Below, piece by piece: positions 53,174 to 62,035 of a stretch of 64,000 nt of DNA. The DNA comes from Pseudorhizobium flavum. Its GTDB lineage: Bacteria > Pseudomonadota > Alphaproteobacteria > Rhizobiales > Rhizobiaceae. The position numbers and the translations under genes are program-made. How positions within the stretch are numbered: the stretch's first letter is position 1; each line of letters begins with the position of its first letter. The notes under the pieces were generated by a model. It saw only the letters and a program-made list of their open reading frames with translations. It ran no database searches and was not told where the DNA came from. The stretch covers positions 1,612,001-1,676,000 of the forward strand of contig NZ_LR723670.1 in assembly GCF_902502825.2 (NCBI RefSeq). Direction: 5' to 3'.

Positions 53174-53422
53174 ATGGAAGGCGTGGGCTGGTTTGGGGCC
53201 ATTATCATCGGCGGGCTGGCAGGCTGGCTTGCCGGCAAGTTCATGGACCTGCGCTATGGCCTGTTCATGAACATCTTCATCGGCATCGTTGGTGCCATCG
53301 TCGCCAACGCCGTCTTCGAAGGCGCCGACATCCATGTCGCAGACGGATGGCTGGGTTTCCTGGTGACAGGTTTCATCGGCTCCTGCGTTCTGTTATTCCT
53401 CGCAAAAATCGCCCGTCGGTAA
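53174..53422 (+). CDS. GlsB/YeaQ/YmgE family membrane protein
   Basis: 82 residues from MEGVGWFGAIIIGGLAG, with CGGAGGAACGGC upstream. Three hydrophobic helices (FGAIIIGGLAGWLAG, LFMNIFIGIVGAIVANAVF, WLGFLVTGFIGSCVLLFLAK) fit the GlsB/YeaQ transglycosylase-associated-protein family of small inner-membrane proteins, often stress-induced elsewhere. The function is unknown. It lies between lpdA and lipA. Confidence 0.87.
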   Translation: MEGVGWFGAIIIGGLAGWLAGKFMDLRYGLFMNIFIGIVGAIVANAVFEGADIHVADGWLGFLVTGFIGSCVLLFLAKIARR

Positions 53423-53456
53423 CGGGAGCCGCTGACGCGGCAAAGGCAGGTAAGTG

Positions 53457-54431
53457 ATGGTAACCATTCTCGACAGGACCGCTGCGGAAGATCTCAAGCG
53501 CGTCCGCCATCCGGAAAAGGCGCATCGTCCGGACACTGAAGTCTTGCGCAAGCCGGAATGGATCCGGGTCAAGGCGCCTGTTTCCAAGGGCTATGCCGAA
53601 ACCCGCTCGATCGTGAAGGAAAACAAGCTCGTCACCGTCTGCGAGGAGGCCGGCTGCCCGAACATCGGCGAGTGCTGGGACAAGAAGCACGCTACCTTCA
53701 TGATCATGGGCGAAATCTGTACCCGCGCCTGTGCCTTCTGCAACGTGACGACGGGCCGCCCCAATGCGCTCGACCTGGACGAGCCGGAGAATGTCGCCAA
53801 GGCCGTGCGCCAGATGGGTCTCTCCCACGTCGTCATCACCTCCGTTGATCGCGACGACCTCGACGACGGCGGCGCCGAGCACTTCGAGAAGGTGATCTGG
53901 GCGATTCGCGCGGCATCGCCGCTGACCACGATCGAGATCCTGACGCCGGACTTCCTCAAGAAGCCAGGCGCGCTGGAACGCGTCGTCGCCGCCAAGCCGG
54001 ACGTCTTCAACCACAACCTGGAAACGGTGCCGGGTAATTACCTGACGGTTCGCCCCGGCGCCCGCTATTTCCATTCCGTTCGTCTGCTGCAGCGGGTGAA
54101 GGAACTCGATCCGACGATGTTCACCAAGTCCGGCATCATGGTCGGTCTCGGCGAGGAGCGGAACGAGGTACTGCAACTGATGGATGACCTGCGAACCGCA
54201 GACGTCGACTTCCTCACCATCGGTCAGTATCTGCAGCCGACCCGCAAGCACCACAAGGTCGAGCGCTTCGTCACCCCGGAAGAATTCAAGTCCTACGAGA
54301 CCATCGCCTATACCAAGGGCTTCCTGATGGTCTCGTCCAGTCCGCTGACCCGCTCTTCCCATCACGCGGGCGATGACTTCGCACGACTGAAGGCGGCCCG
54401 TGAGCGGAAGCTTCTGGCCGCTGCGGAATAG
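53457..54431 (+). CDS. lipA: Lipoyl synthase
   Basis: 324 residues from ATG 53457; the GTG one codon earlier is possible. This radical-SAM enzyme inserts sulfur into octanoyl groups to make lipoyl. The auxiliary cluster uses Cys62, Cys67 and Cys73 ([12 protein letters not shown]); the radical-SAM cluster uses Cys88, Cys92 and Cys95 (CTRACAFC). The Arg-Ser-Ser-type end is seen in [14 protein letters not shown]. Lipoyl-dependent PDH genes lie just upstream, so the gene supplies their cofactor. Confidence 0.97.
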   Translation: MVTILDRTAAEDLKRVRHPEKAHRPDTEVLRKPEWIRVKAPVSKGYAETRSIVKENKLVTVCEEAGCPNIGECWDKKHATFMIMGEICTRACAFCNVTTGRPNALDLDEPENVAKAVRQMGLSHVVITSVDRDDLDDGGAEHFEKVIWAIRAASPLTTIEILTPDFLKKPGALERVVAAKPDVFNHNLETVPGNYLTVRPGARYFHSVRLLQRVKELDPTMFTKSGIMVGLGEERNEVLQLMDDLRTADVDFLTIGQYLQPTRKHHKVERFVTPEEFKSYETIAYTKGFLMVSSSPLTRSSHHAGDDFARLKAARERKLLAAAE

Positions 54432-54447
54432 CTGCCGCGTCATCATG

Positions 54448-54470
54448 GCCGGGACGGCTCCCGTCCCGGC
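54448..54470 (+). terminator. Hairpin after lipA
   Basis: GCCGGGACGG / CCGTCCCGGC, a perfect 10-bp stem with a 3-base loop, 16 bases after the lipA stop. It is followed by TCTTGCC, so it lacks a clear T-run. Confidence 0.5.
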
Positions 54471-54507
54471 TCTTGCCATCCCCTGCTCCCGGCATTAGCT
54501 CTCCACC

Positions 54508-54951
54508 ATGCCAAAGTTCGAGACTCATCGCCCCGTCAAGCATTCGCCCAAGCAGATGTATGATCTGGTGGCCGATGTGGAGAAGTACCCGCAATTCCTT
54601 CCGCTTTGCGAGGCGCTGACCGTCCGGTCCCGCAAGGAGCGCGACGGCAAGACGCTGCTGATTGCTGATATGACCGTCGGCTACAAGGCGATACGCGAGA
54701 CCTTCACGACGCAGGTCCTCCTCAACCCTGAAGAACTGGCGATCGATGTGAAGTACATCGAGGGCCCGTTCCGCTACCTGGACAACCGCTGGCGGTTCGA
54801 GCCAGCCGGCGAGGGTTGCAAGGTGCACTTCTTCATCGACTATGAGTTCAAGAACCGGATCCTCGGCGCCCTCATGGGCTCGATGTTCGACCGTGCCTTC
54901 CGCATGTTCGCCGAAGCCTTCGAGGCGCGGGCGGATCGGGTCTACGGCTGA
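54508..54951 (+). CDS. SRPBCC-family protein, RatA/COQ10-like
   Basis: 147 residues from MPKFETHRPVKHSPKQMYDL. The START-like SRPBCC fold has VADVEKYPQFLPLCEALTVRS and the C-terminal helix of FKNRILGALMGSMFDRAFRMFAEAFEARA. The family includes mitochondrial Coq10 (binds coenzyme Q) and RatA. The RatA toxin role shown in E. coli is not assumed here; a quinone-binding role is equally likely. It follows the lipA hairpin and precedes a cation antiporter. Confidence 0.88.
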   Translation: MPKFETHRPVKHSPKQMYDLVADVEKYPQFLPLCEALTVRSRKERDGKTLLIADMTVGYKAIRETFTTQVLLNPEELAIDVKYIEGPFRYLDNRWRFEPAGEGCKVHFFIDYEFKNRILGALMGSMFDRAFRMFAEAFEARADRVYG

Positions 54952-55035
54952 ATGGAAGACATCCGGCGACACACTCAAATCTGGTGCAGCGCCGGAACTT
55001 CGGGATCAAAAACGGCTCACGCCCGTTGAGGGGCG

Positions 55036-56358
55036 ATGCTAGATCTCAGCGACTGGTCACCTGATCCCTATATCCTGGTTCTGACGGGACTGGGCTTCCT
55101 CATAGCGCTCGTCGCCTGGTTGCCTCTGGCGCTGAAGCGCCTCCCTTTGTCATTGCCGATCGTCTGCATTGCTTTGGGTGCAGCATTGTTTCTGAGCCCG
55201 GCGGTCTCCGATGAGCCACTGCCTCTGACCTATCCTGAATTCACGGAGCGCTTTACTGAATTCGTGGTGATCATCGCACTGATGGGCGCCGGCCTGAAGC
55301 TCGACCGCGTCTTCAGTTGGCGGCGATGGAGTGTAACCTGGCGTCTGCTGGCAATCACAATGCCTCTGAGCATCGCCGCCATCACGGTTCTGGGGGTGTG
55401 GGGGCTCGGCCTGCCATGGGCAATCGCCTTGCTTCTCGGTGCGAGTCTGGCGCCGACCGATCCTGTTCTCGCCGCCGACGTGCAGGTCGGCCCACCAAAG
55501 ACTGGAGAGGAAGATGAGGTACGGTTCGGGCTCACATCAGAGGCGGGGCTGAACGACGGCCTGGCCTTTCCGTTCGTGAATCTTGCAATCGCGCTCAGTG
55601 TCTACGCTGCCAACGGTGAACCCTGGCTGGAGAAGTGGATCCTTCACAGCGTTCTTTGGGAAGTTGCTGCCGGCATCGTCGGCGGCTGGTTGGTCGGCCG
55701 CATCTTCGGCTGGCTCACCTTCAGGATCCCCGCTGATACCAAGCTCGCCCAGACGGGAGACGGCCTGATTGCAATCGCCGCGACCTTCGTCTCCTATGGC
55801 CTCACCGAAATCATCGAGTGTTATGGCTTCCTCGCCGTCTTCGTGACCGCCCTCACGCTTCGTCATGCCCATCGCGAGCACGATTTTCATCGGGAGATGC
55901 ACGACGTCACGGAGCAGGTCGAGCGCCTGGCGATGATGATCCTGCTGCTGCTTTTTGGTGGTGCATTGGTGACCGGCCTGCTCGCGCCGCTTCGCTTCGC
56001 CGATGTCGTCGCGGCAGTTCTCATCCTGATCGTCATAAGGCCGCTGGGCGGGTTGATCGGCCTCATCGGGCTGGACGCCGCCTGGAGAGAAAAACTGACC
56101 ATCTCCTTCTTCGGCATCCGTGGCGTCGGTTCGTTCTACTACCTTGCCTATGGCCTCAACCATATGCCCGTTGAAGACGGCGAGCGTCTCTGGGCCATCG
56201 TGGGCCTGGTGGTGCTGCTGTCCGTCCTCCTGCACGGCTTGACGGTGACCCCCGTCATGCGGCTGCTTGACCGTAGCCGAGGCAGGGATCCCGATGCCAC
56301 GGGCGTGCCTCCGCCCGGTTTGCAGGGGCCTGCTTCGGAGGCAATCTCAGAAAACTAG
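55036..56358 (+). CDS. Cation/proton antiporter, NhaP/CPA1 type
   Basis: 440 residues. About twelve hydrophobic helices cover the whole protein. It shows LGASLAPTDPVLAADVQVG, with the CPA1-type Asp-containing motif, and SEAGLNDGLAFPFVNLAIAL, where the family's ND motif (Asn-Asp) is the ion-binding site. The conserved FFGIRGVGSFYYLAY helix follows near the end. It would exchange Na+ or K+ for H+ in pH and salt balance. The exact ion is unknown. It is convergent with cinA/pncC. Confidence 0.9.
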   Translation: MLDLSDWSPDPYILVLTGLGFLIALVAWLPLALKRLPLSLPIVCIALGAALFLSPAVSDEPLPLTYPEFTERFTEFVVIIALMGAGLKLDRVFSWRRWSVTWRLLAITMPLSIAAITVLGVWGLGLPWAIALLLGASLAPTDPVLAADVQVGPPKTGEEDEVRFGLTSEAGLNDGLAFPFVNLAIALSVYAANGEPWLEKWILHSVLWEVAAGIVGGWLVGRIFGWLTFRIPADTKLAQTGDGLIAIAATFVSYGLTEIIECYGFLAVFVTALTLRHAHREHDFHREMHDVTEQVERLAMMILLLLFGGALVTGLLAPLRFADVVAAVLILIVIRPLGGLIGLIGLDAAWREKLTISFFGIRGVGSFYYLAYGLNHMPVEDGERLWAIVGLVVLLSVLLHGLTVTPVMRLLDRSRGRDPDATGVPPPGLQGPASEAISEN

Positions 56359-56419
56359 CTTGATGATCGCGGAGGGAGGCGAAGACTGCGGCAGTGGCCA
56401 ACATTCGATGCGCTCGCCA

Positions 56420-56923
56420 TCATTTGGTTTCGGCCGCCTCCAGCAGCATCTCCAGTGCGGTCCGCACCGTCGCGAGCCGCACCTCACTGCGGCCGATCGA
56501 CCCGTAGCGCATTTCCCGATGGATCAGAATTCCGGCTCGCGTCTGGACGGCAAGATGCACGAGACCCACCGGCTTCTCAGCCGACCCACCGTTCGGGCCG
56601 GCAATCCCCGTGACGGCAACCGCCGCGCTGGCGCGGGACCGGTAGAGGGCACCATGCGCCATCTGCAGCGCGACTTCACGCGAAACCGCGCCGTAGGCCG
56701 AAAGGCTGTTCTCCGACACGCCAAGCAGGTCCACCTTTGCCTCGTTCGTATAGGTGACGAAGCCGCGGTCGAAGACGGCAGACGAGCCGGAAATCTCCGT
56801 CAGGGCGCCGGCAATCAGCCCGCCGGTGCAGGATTCGGCCGTGGACAGCATCTGCTGATGTTCGCGGTAAAGAGCGATGACTTGGCTCGCCGCCCGTTCG
56901 ATATCCGCGGGGAAGAGACTCAT
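56420..56923 (-). CDS. pncC: Nicotinamide-nucleotide amidohydrolase, CinA C-terminal domain
   Basis: 167 residues. A stand-alone CinA C-terminal domain, which deamidates nicotinamide mononucleotide in NAD recycling. Conserved blocks: [19 protein letters not shown] with the catalytic Ser, [26 protein letters not shown] and [25 protein letters not shown]. The N-terminal MoaB-like domain of full CinA is missing, as in many alphaproteobacteria. Start overlaps the ispDF stop by 4 bases, suggesting coupling. Confidence 0.93.
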   Translation of the reverse strand: MSLFPADIERAASQVIALYREHQQMLSTAESCTGGLIAGALTEISGSSAVFDRGFVTYTNEAKVDLLGVSENSLSAYGAVSREVALQMAHGALYRSRASAAVAVTGIAGPNGGSAEKPVGLVHLAVQTRAGILIHREMRYGSIGRSEVRLATVRTALEMLLEAAETK

Positions 56924-58104
56924 GACCGGCGTCCGGAATACACGACTGTTGCCGTCGCGATGGCGGCGATGCCCTCGCGTCGACCGACAAAGCCGATCTG
57001 CTCGTTCGTGGTGGCCTTCACCGAGCAGCGCTCGGTGGCAATTCCCAGTATCTCAGCCATGGTTTCGCGCATCGTCTGCCGGTGCGGGCCGATCTTCGGC
57101 GCTTCGGCGATCAGGGAGACGTCGGCATTCATGATGGCGCCGCCGTTCTCGCGAACGATCTCCGCGGCGCGCCCTAGGAAGATTTTCGACGGCGCACCCT
57201 TCCACTGGGGGTCCGAGGGCGGGAAATGATCGCCGATGTCACCGGCGCCGCAGGTCGCCAGCAGCGCATCGGTCAGCGCATGGAGCCCAACATCGGCATC
57301 CGAATGTCCCTTCAGCCTCTGGTCGTGTGGGATGAAGACGCCACACAGCGTGACTCCGTCTCCTGGCTCCAACTGGTGCACGTCATAGCCATTGCCGGTC
57401 CGCACGTCCGGAAGTGCCGCCGCCGAAAGTCTCTCGTCCGCCATGGTGATGTCCCGCCTTACCGTCAGTTTCACATTGTCCGGAGAGCCTTCCACGATCG
57501 CAACCGGAACCCCCGCCCACTCGGCGATGGAACAGTCGTCCGTGAAGTCGCTACGCGACTCGGCGGCTGCTCTCCGGTGTGCCTCAAGTATCGTCGCCAA
57601 CCGGAAGCTCTGCGGGGTCTGGGCCGCATAGAGCCCCTCCCGCGAAACCGTTTCGATCACGCGCCCCTCCGTACCCCGCTTGAGCGTATCGGTGACCGGA
57701 AGGGCAGGCAGCACGGCGTCGTCGCCTGCTTCCAGTCGGGCGGAGATGCGATCAAGCAGCGCCCGGTCGACGAAGGGCCGGGCGCCGTCATGGATCATAA
57801 CATGCGTCGCGTCCAGCGCCGCGACCGCCTGCAGGCCGGCAAGGACTGACTGCTGGCGCGTCGCGCCTCCTGTAACCGTCGACACGCGTTCCGTGGCGAG
57901 GCCACTGACGGCCTCCTCGAACAGGAGCTTGTCATCCGGATGGATGACGACGACGATCGGTCCGGCCTTCGACCAGTCGAGGAAGGCCTTCAGCGTGTGC
58001 GCGATCACGGCGCTGCCGCCGATCCTGCGATACTGCTTCGGTCCCTCTGCAGATCCTGCCCGTTCCCCACGTCCGGCTGCGACGATGACGATCCCGATAT
58101 CCAT
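56920..58104 (-). CDS. ispDF: Bifunctional IspDF enzyme of the MEP isoprenoid pathway
   Basis: 394 residues. Residues 1 to about 230 are the IspD cytidylyltransferase ([39 protein letters not shown]); about 235-394 are the IspF cyclase ([43 protein letters not shown]). They perform the third and fifth steps of the pathway from methylerythritol phosphate. The fusion is known in several alphaproteobacteria and epsilonproteobacteria. It is divergent from dusB and upstream of pncC. Confidence 0.97.
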   Translation of the reverse strand: MDIGIVIVAAGRGERAGSAEGPKQYRRIGGSAVIAHTLKAFLDWSKAGPIVVVIHPDDKLLFEEAVSGLATERVSTVTGGATRQQSVLAGLQAVAALDATHVMIHDGARPFVDRALLDRISARLEAGDDAVLPALPVTDTLKRGTEGRVIETVSREGLYAAQTPQSFRLATILEAHRRAAAESRSDFTDDCSIAEWAGVPVAIVEGSPDNVKLTVRRDITMADERLSAAALPDVRTGNGYDVHQLEPGDGVTLCGVFIPHDQRLKGHSDADVGLHALTDALLATCGAGDIGDHFPPSDPQWKGAPSKIFLGRAAEIVRENGGAIMNADVSLIAEAPKIGPHRQTMRETMAEILGIATERCSVKATTNEQIGFVGRREGIAAIATATVVYSGRRS

Positions 58105-58280
58105 GATGAGGGCGGCTCACGCTCAACTGACACATTCGATTGACAGGGGATGACTATAGACTCACAAGGCGTTTTGCCAGCCGCCCGACCCGTTCTTCTT
58201 TCCGCACGATTGCTCTTGTGGAAGGCGAAGAGAGTGGCTAAAAATGATGCAGTAATACTGCGTGCCCGAAAGATTGTCAT

Positions 58281-59279
58281 TTGCCTGTTCCGCATCTTGC
58301 CACTCCCTTCAGCATCGGACCCGTCACCCTCAGGAACCGCGTGGTTCTGGCGCCAATGTCCGGGGTGACCGACCTGCCGTTTCGCGAGATCGCCTGGCGA
58401 TGGGGCGCCGGACTGGTCGTCACCGAGATGATCGCCAGCCGTGAGCTTGCCATGTCCCGCGGTGAATCCTGGGCCCGCCTGAAGCGCGCCGGACTTGGTC
58501 CGCACATGGTCCAGCTTGCCGGTCGTGAGCCGCACTGGATGGCCGAGGCCGCCCGTATCGCCGCCGACAACGGGGCGGACATCATCGACATCAACATGGG
58601 TTGTCCCGCAAAGAAGGTAACCGGCGGCCTTTCCGGCTCGGCTCTGATGCGCGATCCCGTGCTGGCCCTTTCGCTGATCGAGGCGACGGTGAAGGCGGTG
58701 GATGTGCCGGTCACCCTGAAGATGCGGCTTGGTTGGGACGAGAACTCGATCAACGCCCCGCAGATCGCCCGTCAGGCGGAGGAGGCCGGCGTCAGGCTCG
58801 TTACGATACACGGTCGAACCCGCATGCAGTTCTACGAAGGCAGGGCGGACTGGAACGCGATTCGCGCGGTGCGCGAGGCGATTTCCATACCCTTGATCGC
58901 CAATGGCGACGTCCAATCTCCCGCGGATGCGCGGGGGATCCTCGCTGCGTCCGGTGCCGATGCCGTCATGATGGGCCGTGGCGCCCAGGGAAGGCCGTGG
59001 CATGTCGGAGCAATCGCCGGCCACCCGTCTCCCTCTTGCAGGGAGCAGAGGGAGATTGTCGCCGAGCACTACGAGGAGATGCTTGCCTTCTACGGCCGGG
59101 AAGCCGGGCTGCGGCACGCCCGCAAGCACCTTGGCTGGTATATCGACCGGTTGGCGACGTCGCTTCCCGTCGAGGACAAGGCAGCGATCTTCCGATCCAC
59201 CGATCCAGAGGATGTCATGCAGAAAATGATGCAGGCGCTGCAGCTCCAGCCAGAGCTGGCTGCGAGGGAGGCCGCATGA
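58281..59279 (+). CDS. dusB: tRNA-dihydrouridine synthase, DusB/NifR3 type
   Basis: 332 residues from TTG, the only in-frame start before conserved [12 protein letters not shown]; the ribosome site is weak. It reduces uridines in tRNA D-loops using FMN. The barrel holds Cys108 in [12 protein letters not shown] as the catalytic acid. [16 protein letters not shown] and [10 protein letters not shown] are other family marks. The nifR3-ntrB-ntrC order is long known in rhizobia; the 4-base overlap with ntrB suggests coupling. The 176-base gap to ispDF shows no clear promoter by eye. Confidence 0.95.
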   Translation: MPVPHLATPFSIGPVTLRNRVVLAPMSGVTDLPFREIAWRWGAGLVVTEMIASRELAMSRGESWARLKRAGLGPHMVQLAGREPHWMAEAARIAADNGADIIDINMGCPAKKVTGGLSGSALMRDPVLALSLIEATVKAVDVPVTLKMRLGWDENSINAPQIARQAEEAGVRLVTIHGRTRMQFYEGRADWNAIRAVREAISIPLIANGDVQSPADARGILAASGADAVMMGRGAQGRPWHVGAIAGHPSPSCREQREIVAEHYEEMLAFYGREAGLRHARKHLGWYIDRLATSLPVEDKAAIFRSTDPEDVMQKMMQALQLQPELAAREAA

Positions 59280-60424
59280 ACAAGCCCCAGCCGCCGTCGG
59301 GGGACAATGCGCTGGCGCTCGCCGTCCTCAATTCCGTTCAGAACCCGGTGATCCTCGTGGATCCTGCCGGGCATGTCGCCTTCGCGAACTGGGAGGCCGA
59401 ATCCTTCTTCGGAGCCAGTGCCGCGCAACTCGCCCGCCATGACATCGCCACGCTCATTCCGTTCGGCAGCCCGCTCCTGGCGTTGATCGACCAGGTTCGG
59501 GAGCGCAAGGCGCCTGTGAACGAATACCGGGTCGACCTGTCGTCGCCGCGGCTCGGTCAGGAAAAGCTGGTCGACCTCTATGTGGCTCCGGTCGTCAGCG
59601 AGCCCGGTTCGGTCGTCGTCGTCTTCCAGGAACGCTCCATGGCCGACAAGATCGACAGGCAGCTGACCCATCGCGCCGCTGCCCGTTCAGTGACCGGCCT
59701 CGCCTCGATGTTGGCGCACGAGATCAAGAACCCGCTCTCGGGCATCCGTGGGGCAGCACAATTGCTCGAGACCTCGGTCGAAAGCGAAGATCGGGCGCTG
59801 ACCAGGCTGATTTGTGACGAAACGGACCGCATCGTGTCGCTCGTCGACCGCATGGAGGTCTTTTCCGATGAGCGGCCGGTCGACCGGCAGCCCATCAACA
59901 TCCATTCGGTTCTCGACCACGTGAAGGCGGTTGCCCAGGCGGGCTTCGGCCGTCACATCAGGTTTTCGGAGAACTATGATCCCTCGCTGCCGCCGGTCCA
60001 CGCCAACCGCGACCAGCTGGTGCAAGTCTTCCTCAACCTGGTGAAGAACGCCGCCGAGGCCATCGGCGACCAGGCCGACGGCGAGATCATGCTGACCACG
60101 GCCTACCGTCCTGGCATCCGGCTTTCCGTCGCCGGGTCGCGGGAGAAGATCTCCCTGCCGCTGGAATTCTGCGTGATCGACAACGGCCCCGGTGTTCCTG
60201 CCGACCTGCTGCCGGACCTCTTCGACCCTTTCATCACCACAAAAACCAACGGCTCCGGCCTTGGTCTGGCGCTGGTGGCCAAGATCATCGGCGCCCATGG
60301 CGGCATCGTCGAGTGCGACAGCCAGGCTCGCCGGACCGTGTTCCGTGTCCTGATGCCGATGCACAAGGAGGAGAGTGCGCTGGAGCAAGGTGCTGCCCAT
60401 AGAATGACAGGAAAAGCCCAATGA
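59276..60424 (+). CDS. ntrB: Nitrogen regulation sensor histidine kinase NtrB
   Basis: 382 residues from the ATG overlapping the dusB stop; the frame opens at 58601 inside dusB. A PAS domain (about 15-120, [21 protein letters not shown]) precedes the H-box, where His148 is in [20 protein letters not shown]. The catalytic ATP-binding domain has [13 protein letters not shown] (N-box), DNGPGVP (G1) and [18 protein letters not shown] (G2). It phosphorylates NtrC in response to PII signals of nitrogen status. It has no membrane segment. It overlaps ntrC by 4 bases. Confidence 0.97.
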   Translation: MNKPQPPSGDNALALAVLNSVQNPVILVDPAGHVAFANWEAESFFGASAAQLARHDIATLIPFGSPLLALIDQVRERKAPVNEYRVDLSSPRLGQEKLVDLYVAPVVSEPGSVVVVFQERSMADKIDRQLTHRAAARSVTGLASMLAHEIKNPLSGIRGAAQLLETSVESEDRALTRLICDETDRIVSLVDRMEVFSDERPVDRQPINIHSVLDHVKAVAQAGFGRHIRFSENYDPSLPPVHANRDQLVQVFLNLVKNAAEAIGDQADGEIMLTTAYRPGIRLSVAGSREKISLPLEFCVIDNGPGVPADLLPDLFDPFITTKTNGSGLGLALVAKIIGAHGGIVECDSQARRTVFRVLMPMHKEESALEQGAAHRMTGKAQ

Positions 60425-61872
60425 CTGCCACCATCCTTGTCGCCGATGACGACGCGGCCATCCGCACCGTACTCAACCAGGCGCTGACGCGTGCGGGCTA
60501 CGATGTCCGTATCACCTCCAATGCCGCAACCCTCTGGCGCTGGGTCTCGGCGGGCGAGGGGGATCTCGTGGTGACGGACGTGGTCATGCCGGACGAGAAT
60601 GCCTTCGACCTGCTGCCGCGCATCAAGAAGGCGCGTCCCGACCTGCCGGTGCTGGTCATGAGCGCGCAGAACACCTTCATGACGGCCATCAAGGCGTCGG
60701 AGAAGGGGGCTTACGACTATCTGCCCAAGCCCTTCGACCTCACCGAACTAATCGCCATCATTGGCCGCGCATTGGCCGAGCCGAAGAAGAAGCCTGCCCG
60801 TCTCGAAGATGACACGCAGGATGGCATGCCGCTTGTCGGACGTTCCGCCGCCATGCAGGAGATCTACCGGGTCCTTGCCCGTCTCATGCAGACGGATCTG
60901 ACGCTGATGATCACCGGCGAATCAGGCACCGGCAAGGAACTCGTCGCCCGGGCGCTGCATGACTACGGCAAGCGCCGCAACGGCCCCTTCGTGGCGATCA
61001 ACATGGCCGCCATCCCGCGTGACCTGATCGAGTCCGAACTCTTCGGTCATGAGAAGGGCGCCTTCACCGGCGCGCAGGCGCGCTCGACCGGCCGCTTCGA
61101 GCAGGCCGAGGGCGGCACGCTCTTCCTCGACGAAATCGGCGACATGCCGATGGACGCGCAGACGCGTCTCCTGCGCGTCCTGCAGCAGGGCGAGTATACG
61201 ACGGTCGGCGGCCGCACTCCGATCCGCACCGATGTCCGCATCGTCGCGGCGACCAACAAGGACCTGAAGCAGCTCATCAATCAGGGCCTCTTCCGCGAAG
61301 ATCTCTATTACCGACTGAACGTCGTCCCGCTGCGCCTGCCGCCCCTGCGCGACCGGGCGGAGGACATTCCCGACCTGGTCCGCCACTTCATGCAGATGGG
61401 CGAAAAGGAGGGGCTGGACGTCAAGCGGTTCGACAGCGAGGCGCTCGATGCGATGAAGGCCTACGCCTGGCCTGGCAACGTTCGCGAACTTGAAAACCTG
61501 ATGCGCCGGCTGATGGCGCTCTACCCGCAGGACGTCATCACCCGCGAGATCATCGACGCCGAATTACGCTCGGATACGCCCGACAGCCCGATCGAAAAGC
61601 TCGGACCGCGCGGCGAAGCCCTGTCAATCTCGCAGGCTGTGGAGGAGAACATGCGCTCCTATTTCGCCAGCTTCGGCGACAGCCTGCCGCCGCCTGGCCT
61701 CTACGAGCGCGTACTGCGGGAGATGGAGTACCCGCTGATCCTCGCGGCGCTGACCGCCACCCGCGGCAACCAGATAAAGGCAGCCGATCTGCTCGGGCTC
61801 AACCGGAACACCTTGCGCAAGAAGATCAGGGAGCTTGGCGTCTCCGTCTATCGCAGCGCGCGCAGTGCATGA
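60421..61872 (+). CDS. ntrC: Nitrogen regulator NtrC, sigma-54 activator
   Basis: 483 residues. The receiver domain has the acceptor Asp53 in [11 protein letters not shown]. The AAA+ domain has Walker A GESGTGKE, the sigma-54 contact loop [10 protein letters not shown], and Walker [14 protein letters not shown]. The C-terminal Fis-type helix-turn-helix is in [25 protein letters not shown]. It activates sigma-54 genes when nitrogen is limiting. It is followed by a 163-base gap and then ntrY. Confidence 0.98.
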   Translation: MTATILVADDDAAIRTVLNQALTRAGYDVRITSNAATLWRWVSAGEGDLVVTDVVMPDENAFDLLPRIKKARPDLPVLVMSAQNTFMTAIKASEKGAYDYLPKPFDLTELIAIIGRALAEPKKKPARLEDDTQDGMPLVGRSAAMQEIYRVLARLMQTDLTLMITGESGTGKELVARALHDYGKRRNGPFVAINMAAIPRDLIESELFGHEKGAFTGAQARSTGRFEQAEGGTLFLDEIGDMPMDAQTRLLRVLQQGEYTTVGGRTPIRTDVRIVAATNKDLKQLINQGLFREDLYYRLNVVPLRLPPLRDRAEDIPDLVRHFMQMGEKEGLDVKRFDSEALDAMKAYAWPGNVRELENLMRRLMALYPQDVITREIIDAELRSDTPDSPIEKLGPRGEALSISQAVEENMRSYFASFGDSLPPPGLYERVLREMEYPLILAALTATRGNQIKAADLLGLNRNTLRKKIRELGVSVYRSARSA

Positions 61873-62035
61873 ACCCTGATTGACTCTCATCGGGTTTCCG
61901 TTGCACTTTCGCCACAATGCGTTGCTTATTGGCAACGAATCTCGCCGATGCGGGCATTGCGCTCGCGGGTAGACAGGAAGTCGGGTGCGGCGCTGACGGC
62001 AGCGAACTGATCTCGCACGCGCAAGGAGTTTAGCA

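Noticed and set aside
58190..58280. Sigma-54-like promoter (TGG...TGC) before dusB
   Set aside because: The GG to GC spacing is 11, not the required 10, so it fails the consensus.
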